DNA of 14,134 bases from Roseibacillus sp. (GTDB taxonomy: Bacteria; Verrucomicrobiota; Verrucomicrobiae; Verrucomicrobiales; Akkermansiaceae). The stretch is from assembly GCA_002723015.1 (NCBI GenBank), contig PBNG01000085.1, positions 1-14,134 of the forward strand. Reading direction: 5' to 3'. Positions 1 to 7,462 of the stretch are shown piece by piece (within the stretch, counting starts at the first letter, position 1; each line of letters starts with the position of its first letter). Position numbers and translations under genes: made by a program. Under the pieces are notes generated by a model. The model was not told the DNA's origin. It saw only the letters and a program-made list of their open reading frames with translations, and ran no database searches.

Positions 1-1001
1 ATCACTTCGTGGTGTATGACCTCAGCTACGAGGCCAATTTCAACCTCTGGGATAACTTCTTTGTTTCGACCGGTAATCCCGCCCGAAAGCAGTCCTTTGT
101 GAGGAATCCAGAGGAAAATCCCCTTCCTAATGGGCGATTCCAGCTAATTGGAACCGGGACTGCGGTGGAGCGTGACATAGTCGATTTCCACCGCGCCGCG
201 AGCCAACTCTGGCTTAATGGCGGATTCAACGTGAATTCGGTCAGTGTGGACGCATGGAAGGCCGTGCTGGCCTCCGCGATGAACGCCGGGAACTATGCCA
301 GCGAGGACGCGATTCCCTATCCACGGGTAATCAACCCCCCCAACGGTGAGTATCTTGGTGGGAACTGGGATGACGAGGAAGCAACCTCAGGGTTTCTGAG
401 TATCGATGGCAGCGATGCCACCGACAGCGAACTTGAGCGCCTCGCCCAGGAAATTGTGCGGGAGGTTAAGGAAAGAGCTCCCTTCTTTGGCCTTTCCGAT
501 TTCATCAACCGCCGGCTGGTTGCGAGCGAGCATGGCGACGCCGGCCCGATTGAGGCTGCCATCCAGCGTTCCGGGATCAATGCCGAGTTTGATGAGAATG
601 AACTCCTCCGGATACCCAATGCCGAGCGCGACCGACTGCGGAACGTCAGCTTTGATAACATGCGTGATGCGACTCGTCTTGAGCAGACCCAGAAACCGAA
701 TTCGGTGGCATGGGGCCTTCCGGGATATCTGACCCAGGGAGACGTGGTGCAGGCGATTGGATCAGCGCTGCGACCGAGGTCGGATTCCTTCATCGTCCGA
801 GCTTATGGTGAGTCTGTTGATGTGCAGGGCGAGGTCAAGGCTCGTGCATGGTGCGAGGCCATTGTCCAACGTAGTCCGGAGCCCATAAACCCTGACTCAA
901 GTGGACTCAACCCGATGGCCAAGCGGAACCCCGACGACCTTGAGTTTGGTCGGCGCTTCAAATTGGTGAGCTTCCGCTGGCTGAATGCCGAGGAGGTCTA
1001 G
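1..1001 (+). CDS. Verru_Chthon cassette protein A, C-terminal part (5' end outside window)
   Basis: The frame is already open at base 3, with no start of its own, so only about the last 332 residues are present. I recognise the C-terminal pattern of the Verru_Chthon cassette protein A family (TIGR02600). It shows an early DLSYEANFNLWDNFF segment, then FNVNSVSVDAWKAVLAS, a LAQEIVREVKERAPF helix followed by LSDFINRRL, then GYLTQGDVVQAIGSALRPRSD with FIVRAYGE. A Trp-Cys-Glu-Ala block and a closing FGRRFKLVSFRWL follow. The family is large and surface or envelope associated. It is encoded in Verrucomicrobia next to proteins B, C and D with prepilin-like leaders, and its molecular function is unknown. 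Proteins B-D are not downstream here, so any partners lie upstream of the window. A strong terminator follows 28 bases after the stop. The family call is from memory of the motif pattern. Confidence 0.85.
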   Translation, partial: HFVVYDLSYEANFNLWDNFFVSTGNPARKQSFVRNPEENPLPNGRFQLIGTGTAVERDIVDFHRAASQLWLNGGFNVNSVSVDAWKAVLASAMNAGNYASEDAIPYPRVINPPNGEYLGGNWDDEEATSGFLSIDGSDATDSELERLAQEIVREVKERAPFFGLSDFINRRLVASEHGDAGPIEAAIQRSGINAEFDENELLRIPNAERDRLRNVSFDNMRDATRLEQTQKPNSVAWGLPGYLTQGDVVQAIGSALRPRSDSFIVRAYGESVDVQGEVKARAWCEAIVQRSPEPINPDSSGLNPMAKRNPDDLEFGRRFKLVSFRWLNAEEV

Positions 1002-1029
1002 AAGCTGTCGCGGAGCATTCCTCTTTCAG

Positions 1030-1062
1030 AGCCCATGGACCACTCCGGGCCATGGGCTTTTT
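1030..1062 (+). terminator. Rho-independent terminator after cassette protein A
   Basis: A perfect 9-bp inverted repeat, AGCCCATGG at 1030-1038 and CCATGGGCT at 1050-1058, encloses an 11-base loop and runs into five Ts (1058-1062). It lies 28 bases past the upstream stop and well before the next gene, which is the expected position for an intrinsic terminator. Confidence 0.85.
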
Positions 1063-1197
1063 CCTGCTCTGCCGAGGAACTTCCTGTGAACCGGAAGGAT
1101 CAGCCGCAGGGGCGCCGGAGTTCGTGGGCTCGCGAGTTGAAGGAGACTCTCAAGAATCGATTTGACGCTCCTCCCGGGCATGAGAGAAGATGCCGCA

Positions 1198-1854
1198 ATG
1201 TTCTTCTTGCGCTGCCTGTGTGTGACTCTGCTCTGCAGCTTTCCGATACTTGTGGTTCTCCCGGCTCATGCCGATGACGAACCGGAGGGAGAAAAGCCAC
1301 GGGTGTGGACCAGTGCGGATGGGCGGAAACTCACCGGAACCCTCGAAGAAAAGGGAGAGGACTGGGTGAAGCTCCAAATCAAGGGCAAGGTTTACACCTT
1401 GAAGCTGGAGAAGCTCAGCAAGGAAGATCAGAACTACCTGAAGACGCACAAGATCAGGAAGCCCCTCCAGATCAGGACGGAGCTCAAGTCCTACAAGGAC
1501 AACGATCTTGAGCAGACCGTTATGACTCTTGACGTTGAATTCACCAACATGGAGGAGAATTCCGAGCTCTACCTGCTTGTAGTCTGGATCTCCAAGAAGA
1601 AATCCGACCAGAGCCGTGGGTCCGTCAGGATCAAGGAGAAGTTGGAATGCTTCTACGACCGGGACGGGGTCTACTCCCACGAGGCCAGCTTTTTCGACAA
1701 CAAGAACGGTGACGATTTTCGGGGCTGGGCCATCCGGGTGATGGACATGAAGGGCAAGGTTCTTACCGAGCGTGCCAGTAGCGCTGGCTACCTGCGGTAT
1801 CTCAAGACCGTGATCACCCGCCGCGCTCCTGTGCCTCCCGAAGAAGACGAGTAA
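1198..1854 (+). CDS. Secreted SHD1-like domain protein of unknown function
   Basis: A 218-residue protein. Residues 1-25 form a signal peptide with a long hydrophobic core ending at AHA, so mature protein starts near Asp26. Residues about 36-82 match the verrucomicrobial SHD1-like (SLA1 homology domain 1) pattern: RVWTSADGRKLTGTL, then a short beta-rich stretch with GKVYTLKLEKLSKEDQNYL. This motif is frequent in exported Verrucomicrobia and Planctomycetes proteins. Its bacterial role is unknown; in yeast Sla1 it binds peptide sorting signals. The rest (about 88-218) looks like a beta-sandwich domain I do not recognise, with a charged tail. I chose the ATG at 1198 because a purine-rich GAGAGAAG lies 8 bases upstream and the signal peptide starts there. 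The frame also allows ATG 1180 and TTG 1162, which would put polar residues in front of the signal peptide. The gene stands alone, 135 bases past a terminator. Confidence 0.75.
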   Translation: MFFLRCLCVTLLCSFPILVVLPAHADDEPEGEKPRVWTSADGRKLTGTLEEKGEDWVKLQIKGKVYTLKLEKLSKEDQNYLKTHKIRKPLQIRTELKSYKDNDLEQTVMTLDVEFTNMEENSELYLLVVWISKKKSDQSRGSVRIKEKLECFYDRDGVYSHEASFFDNKNGDDFRGWAIRVMDMKGKVLTERASSAGYLRYLKTVITRRAPVPPEEDE

Positions 1855-2066
1855 AAGTAAAACCGGTTCCGGGGGGACCTCCGTGATTCTCTGTTCTGCG
1901 GACAGAAGGATGTCCATCTGCCTGAGGGTTCCTATCTCCTTCCCCGATTTGGAGGGGCGCGTCCACCAACGGCTTGCGGGAGTGAGTGGAATAGCCTGAC
2001 TGTTTCAAGGCGCCCTTGCGCAAAGAGCCACAGAGGTTTACATCTGTCCTGATATTTTATTCTGTG

Positions 2067-3047
2067 GTGCGCGTCTGCCTTCTTACAACTCAGGATCTGG
2101 ATGCTGATCCCTTTCCATCCGACGACTGGCCGTGTGACCCGCGGCCCTTTCTTCCGGAGGCAGAATGGCAGGTGGAAACCCTCAGCAAGAAGACCTCGGT
2201 AGAGGTGGTCACCGGTCTGGTGGAGGGCGGCGAGTTTGACCTTTTCTTCAATCTCTGCGATGGGGCTGCCGATCAGGATATCCCGGGGATCGAGGTGGTG
2301 AAAACCCTCGAGAGGCTGGGAGTGCCCTTTACCGGGGCGACTTCGAATTATTATGAGCCGACCCGTGAGGAGATGAAGGAGGCCTGCCGGAAGGAGGGGA
2401 TCGCCACCCCTGCCGGGGTGCTGGCCCGGAATGAGGCCGACGTGGAAAGGGCTGCGGACACGCTGCGCTTCCCGCTCTTCGTGAAGCACCACAACAGCTA
2501 TGCTAGTGTGGACATAAGCCGGAATTCGCGGGTCCAGTCGAGGGTCGGTCTGCAGCAGCAGGCGCAGAAGATAATCTCTCGCCATGGCGGCGCCCTGATC
2601 GAGGAATACATTGAGGGGGTCGAGTGCACGGTGCTGGTGGCGGAGAATCCAGAGAATCCTGAGCGCCCGGTGAGCTACCTTCCGATGCAGTACCGCTTTC
2701 CGGAGGGAGAGGAGTTCAAGCATGAGGAACTGAAATGGGTGGACTATGATGCGCTCTCCAGTTTTCCCGTTGAGGACCCCCGACTTGCCTACCGTCTACG
2801 AGAGGAAGCTGGGCGTTTTTTCGTGGCGTTGGGGGGAGCGAGCTTTGGCCGCTGCGATGTGCGGGTGGATCCCGGGGGAATCCCCTACTTCCTGGAGATT
2901 AATCCCAACTGCGGAGTGTATTATCCGCCGACAGATCCCGGTAGCGCGGACCTGTGTCTGATGCAGGACCCGGCGGGACACGAGGGATTCACGAGGCAGC
3001 TGGTGCGGGCGGCGTTTGCGCGTCAGGGGCGGCTCTGGCCGGAATGA
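2067..3047 (+). CDS. ATP-grasp ligase related to D-alanine--D-alanine ligase
   Basis: About 326 residues. The C-terminal two thirds is an ATP-grasp fold. FPLFVKHHNSYASVD (about 136-149) holds the nucleotide-binding Lys140 and a flexible loop. GGALIEEYIEGVECTVLV gives the acidic and adenine-side positions around Glu179/180. RCDVRVD plus PYFLEINPNCG supply the Mg ligands Asp264, Glu277 and Asn279. The N-terminal part resembles the pre-ATP-grasp domain, with FDLFFNLCDG and GVPFTGA as in Ddl enzymes. Such enzymes join a carboxyl group to an amine through an acyl phosphate. The amino acid or peptide substrate cannot be read here, and no murein genes are adjacent, so a housekeeping Ddl role is unlikely. 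The start is uncertain. GTG 2064, GTG 2067 and TTG 2016 are in frame and none has a good Shine-Dalgarno. I prefer 2067 because it begins at the first beta strand. It converges with the nucleoid-protein gene, 9 bases away. Confidence 0.8.
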   Translation: MRVCLLTTQDLDADPFPSDDWPCDPRPFLPEAEWQVETLSKKTSVEVVTGLVEGGEFDLFFNLCDGAADQDIPGIEVVKTLERLGVPFTGATSNYYEPTREEMKEACRKEGIATPAGVLARNEADVERAADTLRFPLFVKHHNSYASVDISRNSRVQSRVGLQQQAQKIISRHGGALIEEYIEGVECTVLVAENPENPERPVSYLPMQYRFPEGEEFKHEELKWVDYDALSSFPVEDPRLAYRLREEAGRFFVALGGASFGRCDVRVDPGGIPYFLEINPNCGVYYPPTDPGSADLCLMQDPAGHEGFTRQLVRAAFARQGRLWPE

Positions 3048-3068
3048 GAGAGCGTGTCAGCTCTCTTT
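3047..3068. terminator. Hairpin spanning both convergent stop codons
   Basis: AGAGAGC (3047-3053) and GCTCTCT (3060-3066) form a 7-bp stem with a 6-base loop. The plus-strand stop TGA (3045-3047) touches the left arm, and the minus-strand stop (3057-3059) sits in the loop. Only three Ts follow on the plus strand and none on the minus strand, so terminator strength is doubtful. Position between two convergent genes is the main support. Confidence 0.45.
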
Positions 3069-4121
3069 GGAATTGAAGTAGACCTTCAGGAAACCCATCG
3101 CGCGATCCTCGTCGAAGCCGCGCTCGATAGTGCCCTCCTGGAATTCGGGTAGAAGGCGTACTTCCACCCCGGTATCAAACTTCATCACCCCGCCGACCTT
3201 TCTGTGAACCTTCGTCAGTTCCCCGGAGCTGATCCCGAAGTCGTCGGAGAGAGGCTGGTTGTTCTCCTCCTCAAATTTAGCTTTATATTCCTTGAACCGG
3301 CTCACCATGGCAGGGTCCTTGCGCAAGACCTCCTCCTCGAATTCCTGCATGCTGAAGTGGTCGCGATTTTCAAAGAATTCGATGGCTCGGTTCGCTGCCA
3401 TGGTTTTTTCTGCAATCCCTCCATCTTCCCCGGTCAGTGGGCTCTTTTCGCCCTGCAGGAAGGAAACAGCGAGGTCCGCAACCTGGGTCGTAAGGACTGA
3501 GTCATCGGTGAAGAGGCGAACCCCAAGGAACTCCTGAAGCCAGAATTTGGACTGGGCTCCGCCCCGGTCGAACGTCAGGACATGATAACCGTTAGCTTCA
3601 TCCGCGTTCAGGATGAGACAGCCCTTGTCGATCTTGTCAGGGTTGATTCCATGCTCGGTGGTGATGCGGAGGTCTCCATGGTCCGAGGAGATGCTGAGGA
3701 AGGGTTCTACCGTCTCAGATTTCAGGATGCAGAGAGCATCGACAGGCTCCTTACTCACCACCGCATTCCTGATTCGGGCAATACAAAGGTCTCCCGCCTT
3801 GATGTTGGGATGATCAGTTTTTGCATAGAGCCGCTTGGCCAGTTCGCACCCTTTTTCAAGGAAGGAACTTTCCCCTGAGAAGATCTCGCGGACACAGGAA
3901 AAGGTTTCGTTCTTGTCGAGGGAGGAGTGGTGGTCGAAGCGATACCGCACGTGGCTCCGGAAGGGTTTGAGGATCAACTGGGAAAAAAGGTCCCGGTCCT
4001 CTTTCCGGATCTCGCAGACCTCCCGTGAGGTCTCCAGGAGTTGACCGTTGACCCGATTGCCAACACGCGCGAGAACCACTGGTCCCGCAGTGGCCTTCTT
4101 GAAGCCGATGTCCAGAATCAC
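3057..4121 (-). CDS. 37-kDa nucleoid-associated protein (NdpA/YejK family)
   Basis: A 354-residue soluble protein, close to the usual 335-350 of this family. Recognisable blocks are FLEKGCELAKRLYAKTDHPNI followed by KAGDLCIARI (about 87-117), the central beta segment ending FDRGGAQSKFWLQEFLGV (about 184-201), and FLQGEK. A helical C-terminal half with DHFSMQEFEEEVL then ends in a beta-rich segment. In E. coli the homologue YejK associates with the nucleoid; its exact activity is not established. I infer the same DNA-associated cytoplasmic location. The start is GTG at 4121, because an in-frame TAG lies only 9 bases upstream; no clear Shine-Dalgarno is seen. It follows the sulfatase on the same strand after 101 bases without a convincing terminator, so read-through is possible although functions look unrelated. 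Confidence 0.85.
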   Translation of the reverse strand: MILDIGFKKATAGPVVLARVGNRVNGQLLETSREVCEIRKEDRDLFSQLILKPFRSHVRYRFDHHSSLDKNETFSCVREIFSGESSFLEKGCELAKRLYAKTDHPNIKAGDLCIARIRNAVVSKEPVDALCILKSETVEPFLSISSDHGDLRITTEHGINPDKIDKGCLILNADEANGYHVLTFDRGGAQSKFWLQEFLGVRLFTDDSVLTTQVADLAVSFLQGEKSPLTGEDGGIAEKTMAANRAIEFFENRDHFSMQEFEEEVLRKDPAMVSRFKEYKAKFEEENNQPLSDDFGISSGELTKVHRKVGGVMKFDTGVEVRLLPEFQEGTIERGFDEDRAMGFLKVYFNSKES

Positions 4122-4222
4122 GGGAAGACGCTAGAAGACATGCCACCGGGCAACACGGGAAAAGCAGGAAAGCCATTCCCAAGGTGCTCACATGCTTTCC
4201 ACAGGACGCCAGCTACGGCCCC

Positions 4223-5782
4223 TTATTTACTGGCAGGCTGCTTGTTGGCGTTGACTCCGATCGGGGCCTGCGGCCACGGGGTCTCACCGGGAGCCCACTT
4301 GGTGGGCTGTTTTGCCCGGACAGCGTCTACGTGCATGGTCAGCCACCTCGGAGGCTTGGCATTCTCCTTCTGGCCGTAGATGTAGGGGAGAGGAGGGTCC
4401 ATCAGGAGTGGTTTTTCTCCCAGGGGCGGACGTTCGCTGTCCACCTGAGTAAGTCTGGCGGCGAGACGCTTGACGACTCCGGGATGTTCGTGGGCAACAT
4501 CCTTCTTTTCGTAGGGATCCTTCGCAATATTGAAAAGCATCTTACCCATGAGCTTCCAGTCTCCGCTACGGATGGTGGGAACCCGGACGCTGCCAGTGAC
4601 CTCGAAGACGATTTCGTTGCGTGGACTGGCAGCCCCCTCAAAGAGCATGGCTGTCATGTCGAGTCCATCAACCTTGGTCTTCTGGGCGACCTTCGCCCCG
4701 GCTAGCTTGATGAAGGTAGAATAGAAGTCGGCGACGAACATCATTCCGTCATGGGAGCTGCGGGGCCTGGTATGCCCAGGCCAGCGTAAAAGGCAGGGCA
4801 CCCGAACGCCTCCCTCAAAGGTGGTGTTTTTTGTACCACGCCACGGGGTGCTCATGGACTCGAGGACTGGACCGTTGTCGTTGGTGAAGATGAAGAGGGT
4901 ATTGTCGCGAAATCCGTGCTGATCGATCGCTCGCGCGATTCTACCAACCGCGGTATCGAGGGAGCGTAGCATGGCGTCACGAATTGCGAGAGGATCCTTC
5001 TCCTCGTCAGGAACATCGGCGGGAGGATTAAGAGGGCCGTGGACGGCATTGAAAGGAACATAGAGGAAGAAGGGCGTCCCGGGGCTCTTGGCCCGTGCTG
5101 CGATGACTCTCTCTGCTTCGGCGGCAAAGAGGTCCGTAGCGTAGCCTTCTTCCTGGATGGGTTTCTGGTTGCGATGCCAGTCGTAGACAGCGAAACGAGC
5201 TGGTGCATTGTGAACAATGGTCTTGGTGTAATAGTCGATGCCCCACGCATAGTGACCATACTGGTGCATGAACCCCTGGCCCATCGGGAGATGCTCTTCG
5301 AGCCACTCGCCACAGTGCCATTTGCCTACAAGGGCAGTGAAATAACCAGCTTCGCGCAGCGCTTCCGCAATCGTGCGTTCCTCGGTGGCCAGTGCATGGA
5401 TTCGCCTCGTGGGTTCCCCCCGGTCGTTGTGGGCAAGAGTCAGGCCCAATGCCTTCAGGTAACTGGGCTTGCCAAAATCCTCGGAGCGCCAGTCCATCCA
5501 GTTGCGAAAAGCATAGCGACCGGTAAGAAAGGCGCCCCTAGTTGGTGCGCAGACGGAGTGAGTGTAAAATTGAGTCAGGCGTAGGCTCTCCCCGGCCAGG
5601 TTGTCGAGATGTGGAGTCAGGCCCCTGGTGCTTCCGTTGAACCCCGGCTGGTTCCACCCCATGTCATCCGACATGATGAAGACGATGTTGGGACGGCTTC
5701 CAGCCTCGCCCTTTGCCTGCCCAATCGTGGGCAACAGGAGGAGAGAACAGAATCCGGTCAGGGTAAGAAAGATCTGCGTCAT
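4223..5782 (-). CDS. Exported S1-family sulfatase (arylsulfatase B-like)
   Basis: A 519-residue sulfate ester hydrolase. Residues 1-23 are a signal peptide. RPNIVFIMSDDMGW supplies the first metal-binding aspartates (39, 40). SVCAPTRGAFLTGRY contains the C-x-P-x-R signature whose Cys78 must become formylglycine. GKWHCGEW places Lys154 and His156, NAVHGP His248, FIFTNDNGP the metal ligands Asp302/Asn303, and RGTKNTTFEGG Lys318. All expected catalytic positions are present. The early blocks (GFNGSTRGLTPHLDNLA and the following tract) most resemble the arylsulfatase B-like branch, whose members act on sulfated glycans; the actual substrate cannot be read. It needs a formylglycine-generating enzyme, not encoded here. 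It is downstream of the oxidoreductase on the same strand but separated by a strong terminator, so it probably has its own promoter. Start ATG 5782 is fixed by the signal peptide; Shine-Dalgarno is weak. Confidence 0.93.
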   Translation of the reverse strand: MTQIFLTLTGFCSLLLLPTIGQAKGEAGSRPNIVFIMSDDMGWNQPGFNGSTRGLTPHLDNLAGESLRLTQFYTHSVCAPTRGAFLTGRYAFRNWMDWRSEDFGKPSYLKALGLTLAHNDRGEPTRRIHALATEERTIAEALREAGYFTALVGKWHCGEWLEEHLPMGQGFMHQYGHYAWGIDYYTKTIVHNAPARFAVYDWHRNQKPIQEEGYATDLFAAEAERVIAARAKSPGTPFFLYVPFNAVHGPLNPPADVPDEEKDPLAIRDAMLRSLDTAVGRIARAIDQHGFRDNTLFIFTNDNGPVLESMSTPWRGTKNTTFEGGVRVPCLLRWPGHTRPRSSHDGMMFVADFYSTFIKLAGAKVAQKTKVDGLDMTAMLFEGAASPRNEIVFEVTGSVRVPTIRSGDWKLMGKMLFNIAKDPYEKKDVAHEHPGVVKRLAARLTQVDSERPPLGEKPLLMDPPLPYIYGQKENAKPPRWLTMHVDAVRAKQPTKWAPGETPWPQAPIGVNANKQPASK

Positions 5783-5840
5783 GCCGTATCAAAGAGGAGC
5801 GGGCGTCAGATTCAAGAACTCTGTCGCTCTGTTCCATGGA

Positions 5841-5879
5841 AAGAAAGGCCCGCCTTCCCTCGCGGGGAAAAGCAGGCCT
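5841..5879 (-). terminator. Strong intrinsic terminator after the Gfo/Idh/MocA gene
   Basis: On the minus strand a 14-bp stem (5866-5879 with 5846-5859, three of the pairs being G-T) closes a 6-base loop and is followed by a T-rich tract, TTTCTTTCC, at 5837-5845. It starts about 43 bases after the oxidoreductase stop. A second small hairpin, CCGGGGT/ACCCCGG with a 3-base loop, lies at 5890-5906 just before it. Confidence 0.8.
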
Positions 5880-5922
5880 GATCTTGCCACCGGGGTCTAA
5901 CCCCGGGCCGGGTAATCACGGG

Positions 5923-7296
5923 TCAGACCTTGAGATCGTAACCCTCTCGCGGGTCGATGGTGACCCACTTGTTGGCTTCTTCGTGGTTAGTGAATTTGCC
6001 GGTCTGGTCATCCCATTTGAGTTCTTCGCCAGGGAAACGCAATGCTACGGCACCAAGAGCAAGGGCGGCGGACATGGGCGCGGCATACATGAAGTTGCTG
6101 CCTGGGGCATTAATGTCGCCCTTCTTGGCGGCCTCGACCCACTCACGGTGGTGATCTGTTCCCTTCAGCTTGCGATGTTCTCCCTGCCAGCGGGCAGATT
6201 CCCTAGCGATAGCATCCTTGTCGAATTTGGCTCCCACTGCGACTGGTCGAGGGGTTCCGGCATGAGATCCACCCATGGCGGACATCTTACTTCCGACGAT
6301 GAGGCACCCGTTTCCACCCATGTCGAGGCGGGGGTCTGCCCCGGTGGGGGCTTTGGGCCGCTTGCCGCCGTCATACCAGGTCATCTTGATTCCCTTGGGG
6401 CAGACCTTGGTGGCGGGAAAATCGAAATGGATGACTGACCATTTGGGATAGGCAACTCCGGCTGGTGCAGAGGCCTCCGCGGTAATGGAAGTGGGTAGGG
6501 TGAGGCCGCAGGTCCAGAACGCGGGGTCCATGTTATGGCAGGCCATATCGCCCATGGCACCCGCACCAAAGTCCCACCAGCCTCGCCATGAGAAGGGCAG
6601 GAAGCCTTTGCCGAATGGCCGGGCCTCCATGGGGCCAACCCAGGAGTCCCAGTCGAGTCCCTTTGGAACTGGTGTCTCGGTAGGATATTCAGTCATACCC
6701 TGAGGCCAGATGGGTCGGTTGGACCAGGAGTGTAGTTCCAGAACCTCACCGAAGGCTCCGTCATCCATCATCTTCTTCCAGAGCTTGAGGCCAGATCCAG
6801 CATGCCCTTGGTTGCCCATCTGAGTTACCACCTTGTATTTCTTGGTAGCCTCCAGAAGAGCCATGCACTCGCCGTAGGTACGGGCGAGAGGTTTCTGCAC
6901 ATATACGTGTTTGCCAAGCTTCATGGCGGCAAGGGCTGCTACCGCATGAACGTGATCTGGAGTAGATACCACAACGGCATCGATCTCGTCCTTATGCTTG
7001 GACAGCATTTCCCGGTAATCCGTATAGCGTGGAATCTTGCTGTATTTGTTGAAATGTCCCTTCGCTCGTCCCTCGTCGACATCGCACATGGCAATGAGGG
7101 TTCCTCCACTTGAAACCGTGCTATCAAGGTCGCTGCTCCCCTTGCCGCCACAGCCGATCTGGGCGAAGCGGAGCGGTTTTCCCTTGTGGTGGTCACCGTA
7201 GACGAGTTCGGCGGAACCAAGTGTGGCCGCGGCTGCGGCGGTGGTCCCGAGGAAGTTACGGCGATTGGACTGAGCCGTTTTGGATGGTTCGGACAT
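5923..7296 (-). CDS. Tat-exported Gfo/Idh/MocA family oxidoreductase
   Basis: A 457-residue NAD(P)-dependent dehydrogenase of the glucose-fructose oxidoreductase/inositol dehydrogenase family. The N terminus is a Tat signal: Arg12-Arg13 in NRRNFLG, then an alanine-rich hydrophobic core to about residue 34. The Rossmann domain follows, with RFAQIGCGGKG (Gly48, 50 and 53) and the acidic end of strand two in MCDVDEGRA. Then come VVVSTPDHVHA and VYVQKPLART; the catalytic-type Lys135 is present, but the usual Glu-Lys-Pro is Gln-Lys-Pro. The C-terminal alpha/beta domain includes WWDFGAGAMGDMACHNMDPAFW with His254. Exported members are common in Verrucomicrobia and Planctomycetes and usually act on sugars; the substrate is unknown. 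I start at ATG 7296, because the in-frame TTG at 7332 would only add residues ahead of the Tat signal. It is transcribed divergently from the beta-propeller gene. Confidence 0.93.
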   Translation of the reverse strand: MSEPSKTAQSNRRNFLGTTAAAAATLGSAELVYGDHHKGKPLRFAQIGCGGKGSSDLDSTVSSGGTLIAMCDVDEGRAKGHFNKYSKIPRYTDYREMLSKHKDEIDAVVVSTPDHVHAVAALAAMKLGKHVYVQKPLARTYGECMALLEATKKYKVVTQMGNQGHAGSGLKLWKKMMDDGAFGEVLELHSWSNRPIWPQGMTEYPTETPVPKGLDWDSWVGPMEARPFGKGFLPFSWRGWWDFGAGAMGDMACHNMDPAFWTCGLTLPTSITAEASAPAGVAYPKWSVIHFDFPATKVCPKGIKMTWYDGGKRPKAPTGADPRLDMGGNGCLIVGSKMSAMGGSHAGTPRPVAVGAKFDKDAIARESARWQGEHRKLKGTDHHREWVEAAKKGDINAPGSNFMYAAPMSAALALGAVALRFPGEELKWDDQTGKFTNHEEANKWVTIDPREGYDLKV

Positions 7297-7462
7297 GAGA
7301 GCGACTACAGCGGTTTGGACGAAGGTTTTCAAGGGTAAGAGTGCGGGTCCCCAGTTATCGGGCTAGTCCCTTTGTGAGAGTGTTTTCGGGACCGTCGCGC
7401 CTTTTCAGGAGCTGATGCGGTTTTTGTTGACTGCCTCCGCGGAGTTACCAGCCTGTCTGGAT

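Noticed and set aside
1814..2023. 69-codon minus-strand ORF filling the gap between the SHD1 and ATP-grasp genes
   Set aside because: Overlaps the SHD1 3' end and has low-complexity, non-protein-like composition with no domain.
1150..2723. Long minus-strand ORFs (1150-1917 and 1932-2723) opposite the SHD1 and ATP-grasp genes
   Set aside because: They are antisense to genes with clear domains and have no recognisable domain; long antisense frames are expected in GC-rich DNA.
4167..4200. GGAAAGC/GCTTTCC inverted repeat with a 20-base loop after the sulfatase
   Set aside because: Loop too large and no clean T tract on the minus strand, so I do not call it a terminator.
5836..6438. 200-codon plus-strand ORF across the terminator and the oxidoreductase C terminus
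   Set aside because: Antisense to a well-supported gene and runs through its terminator hairpin.
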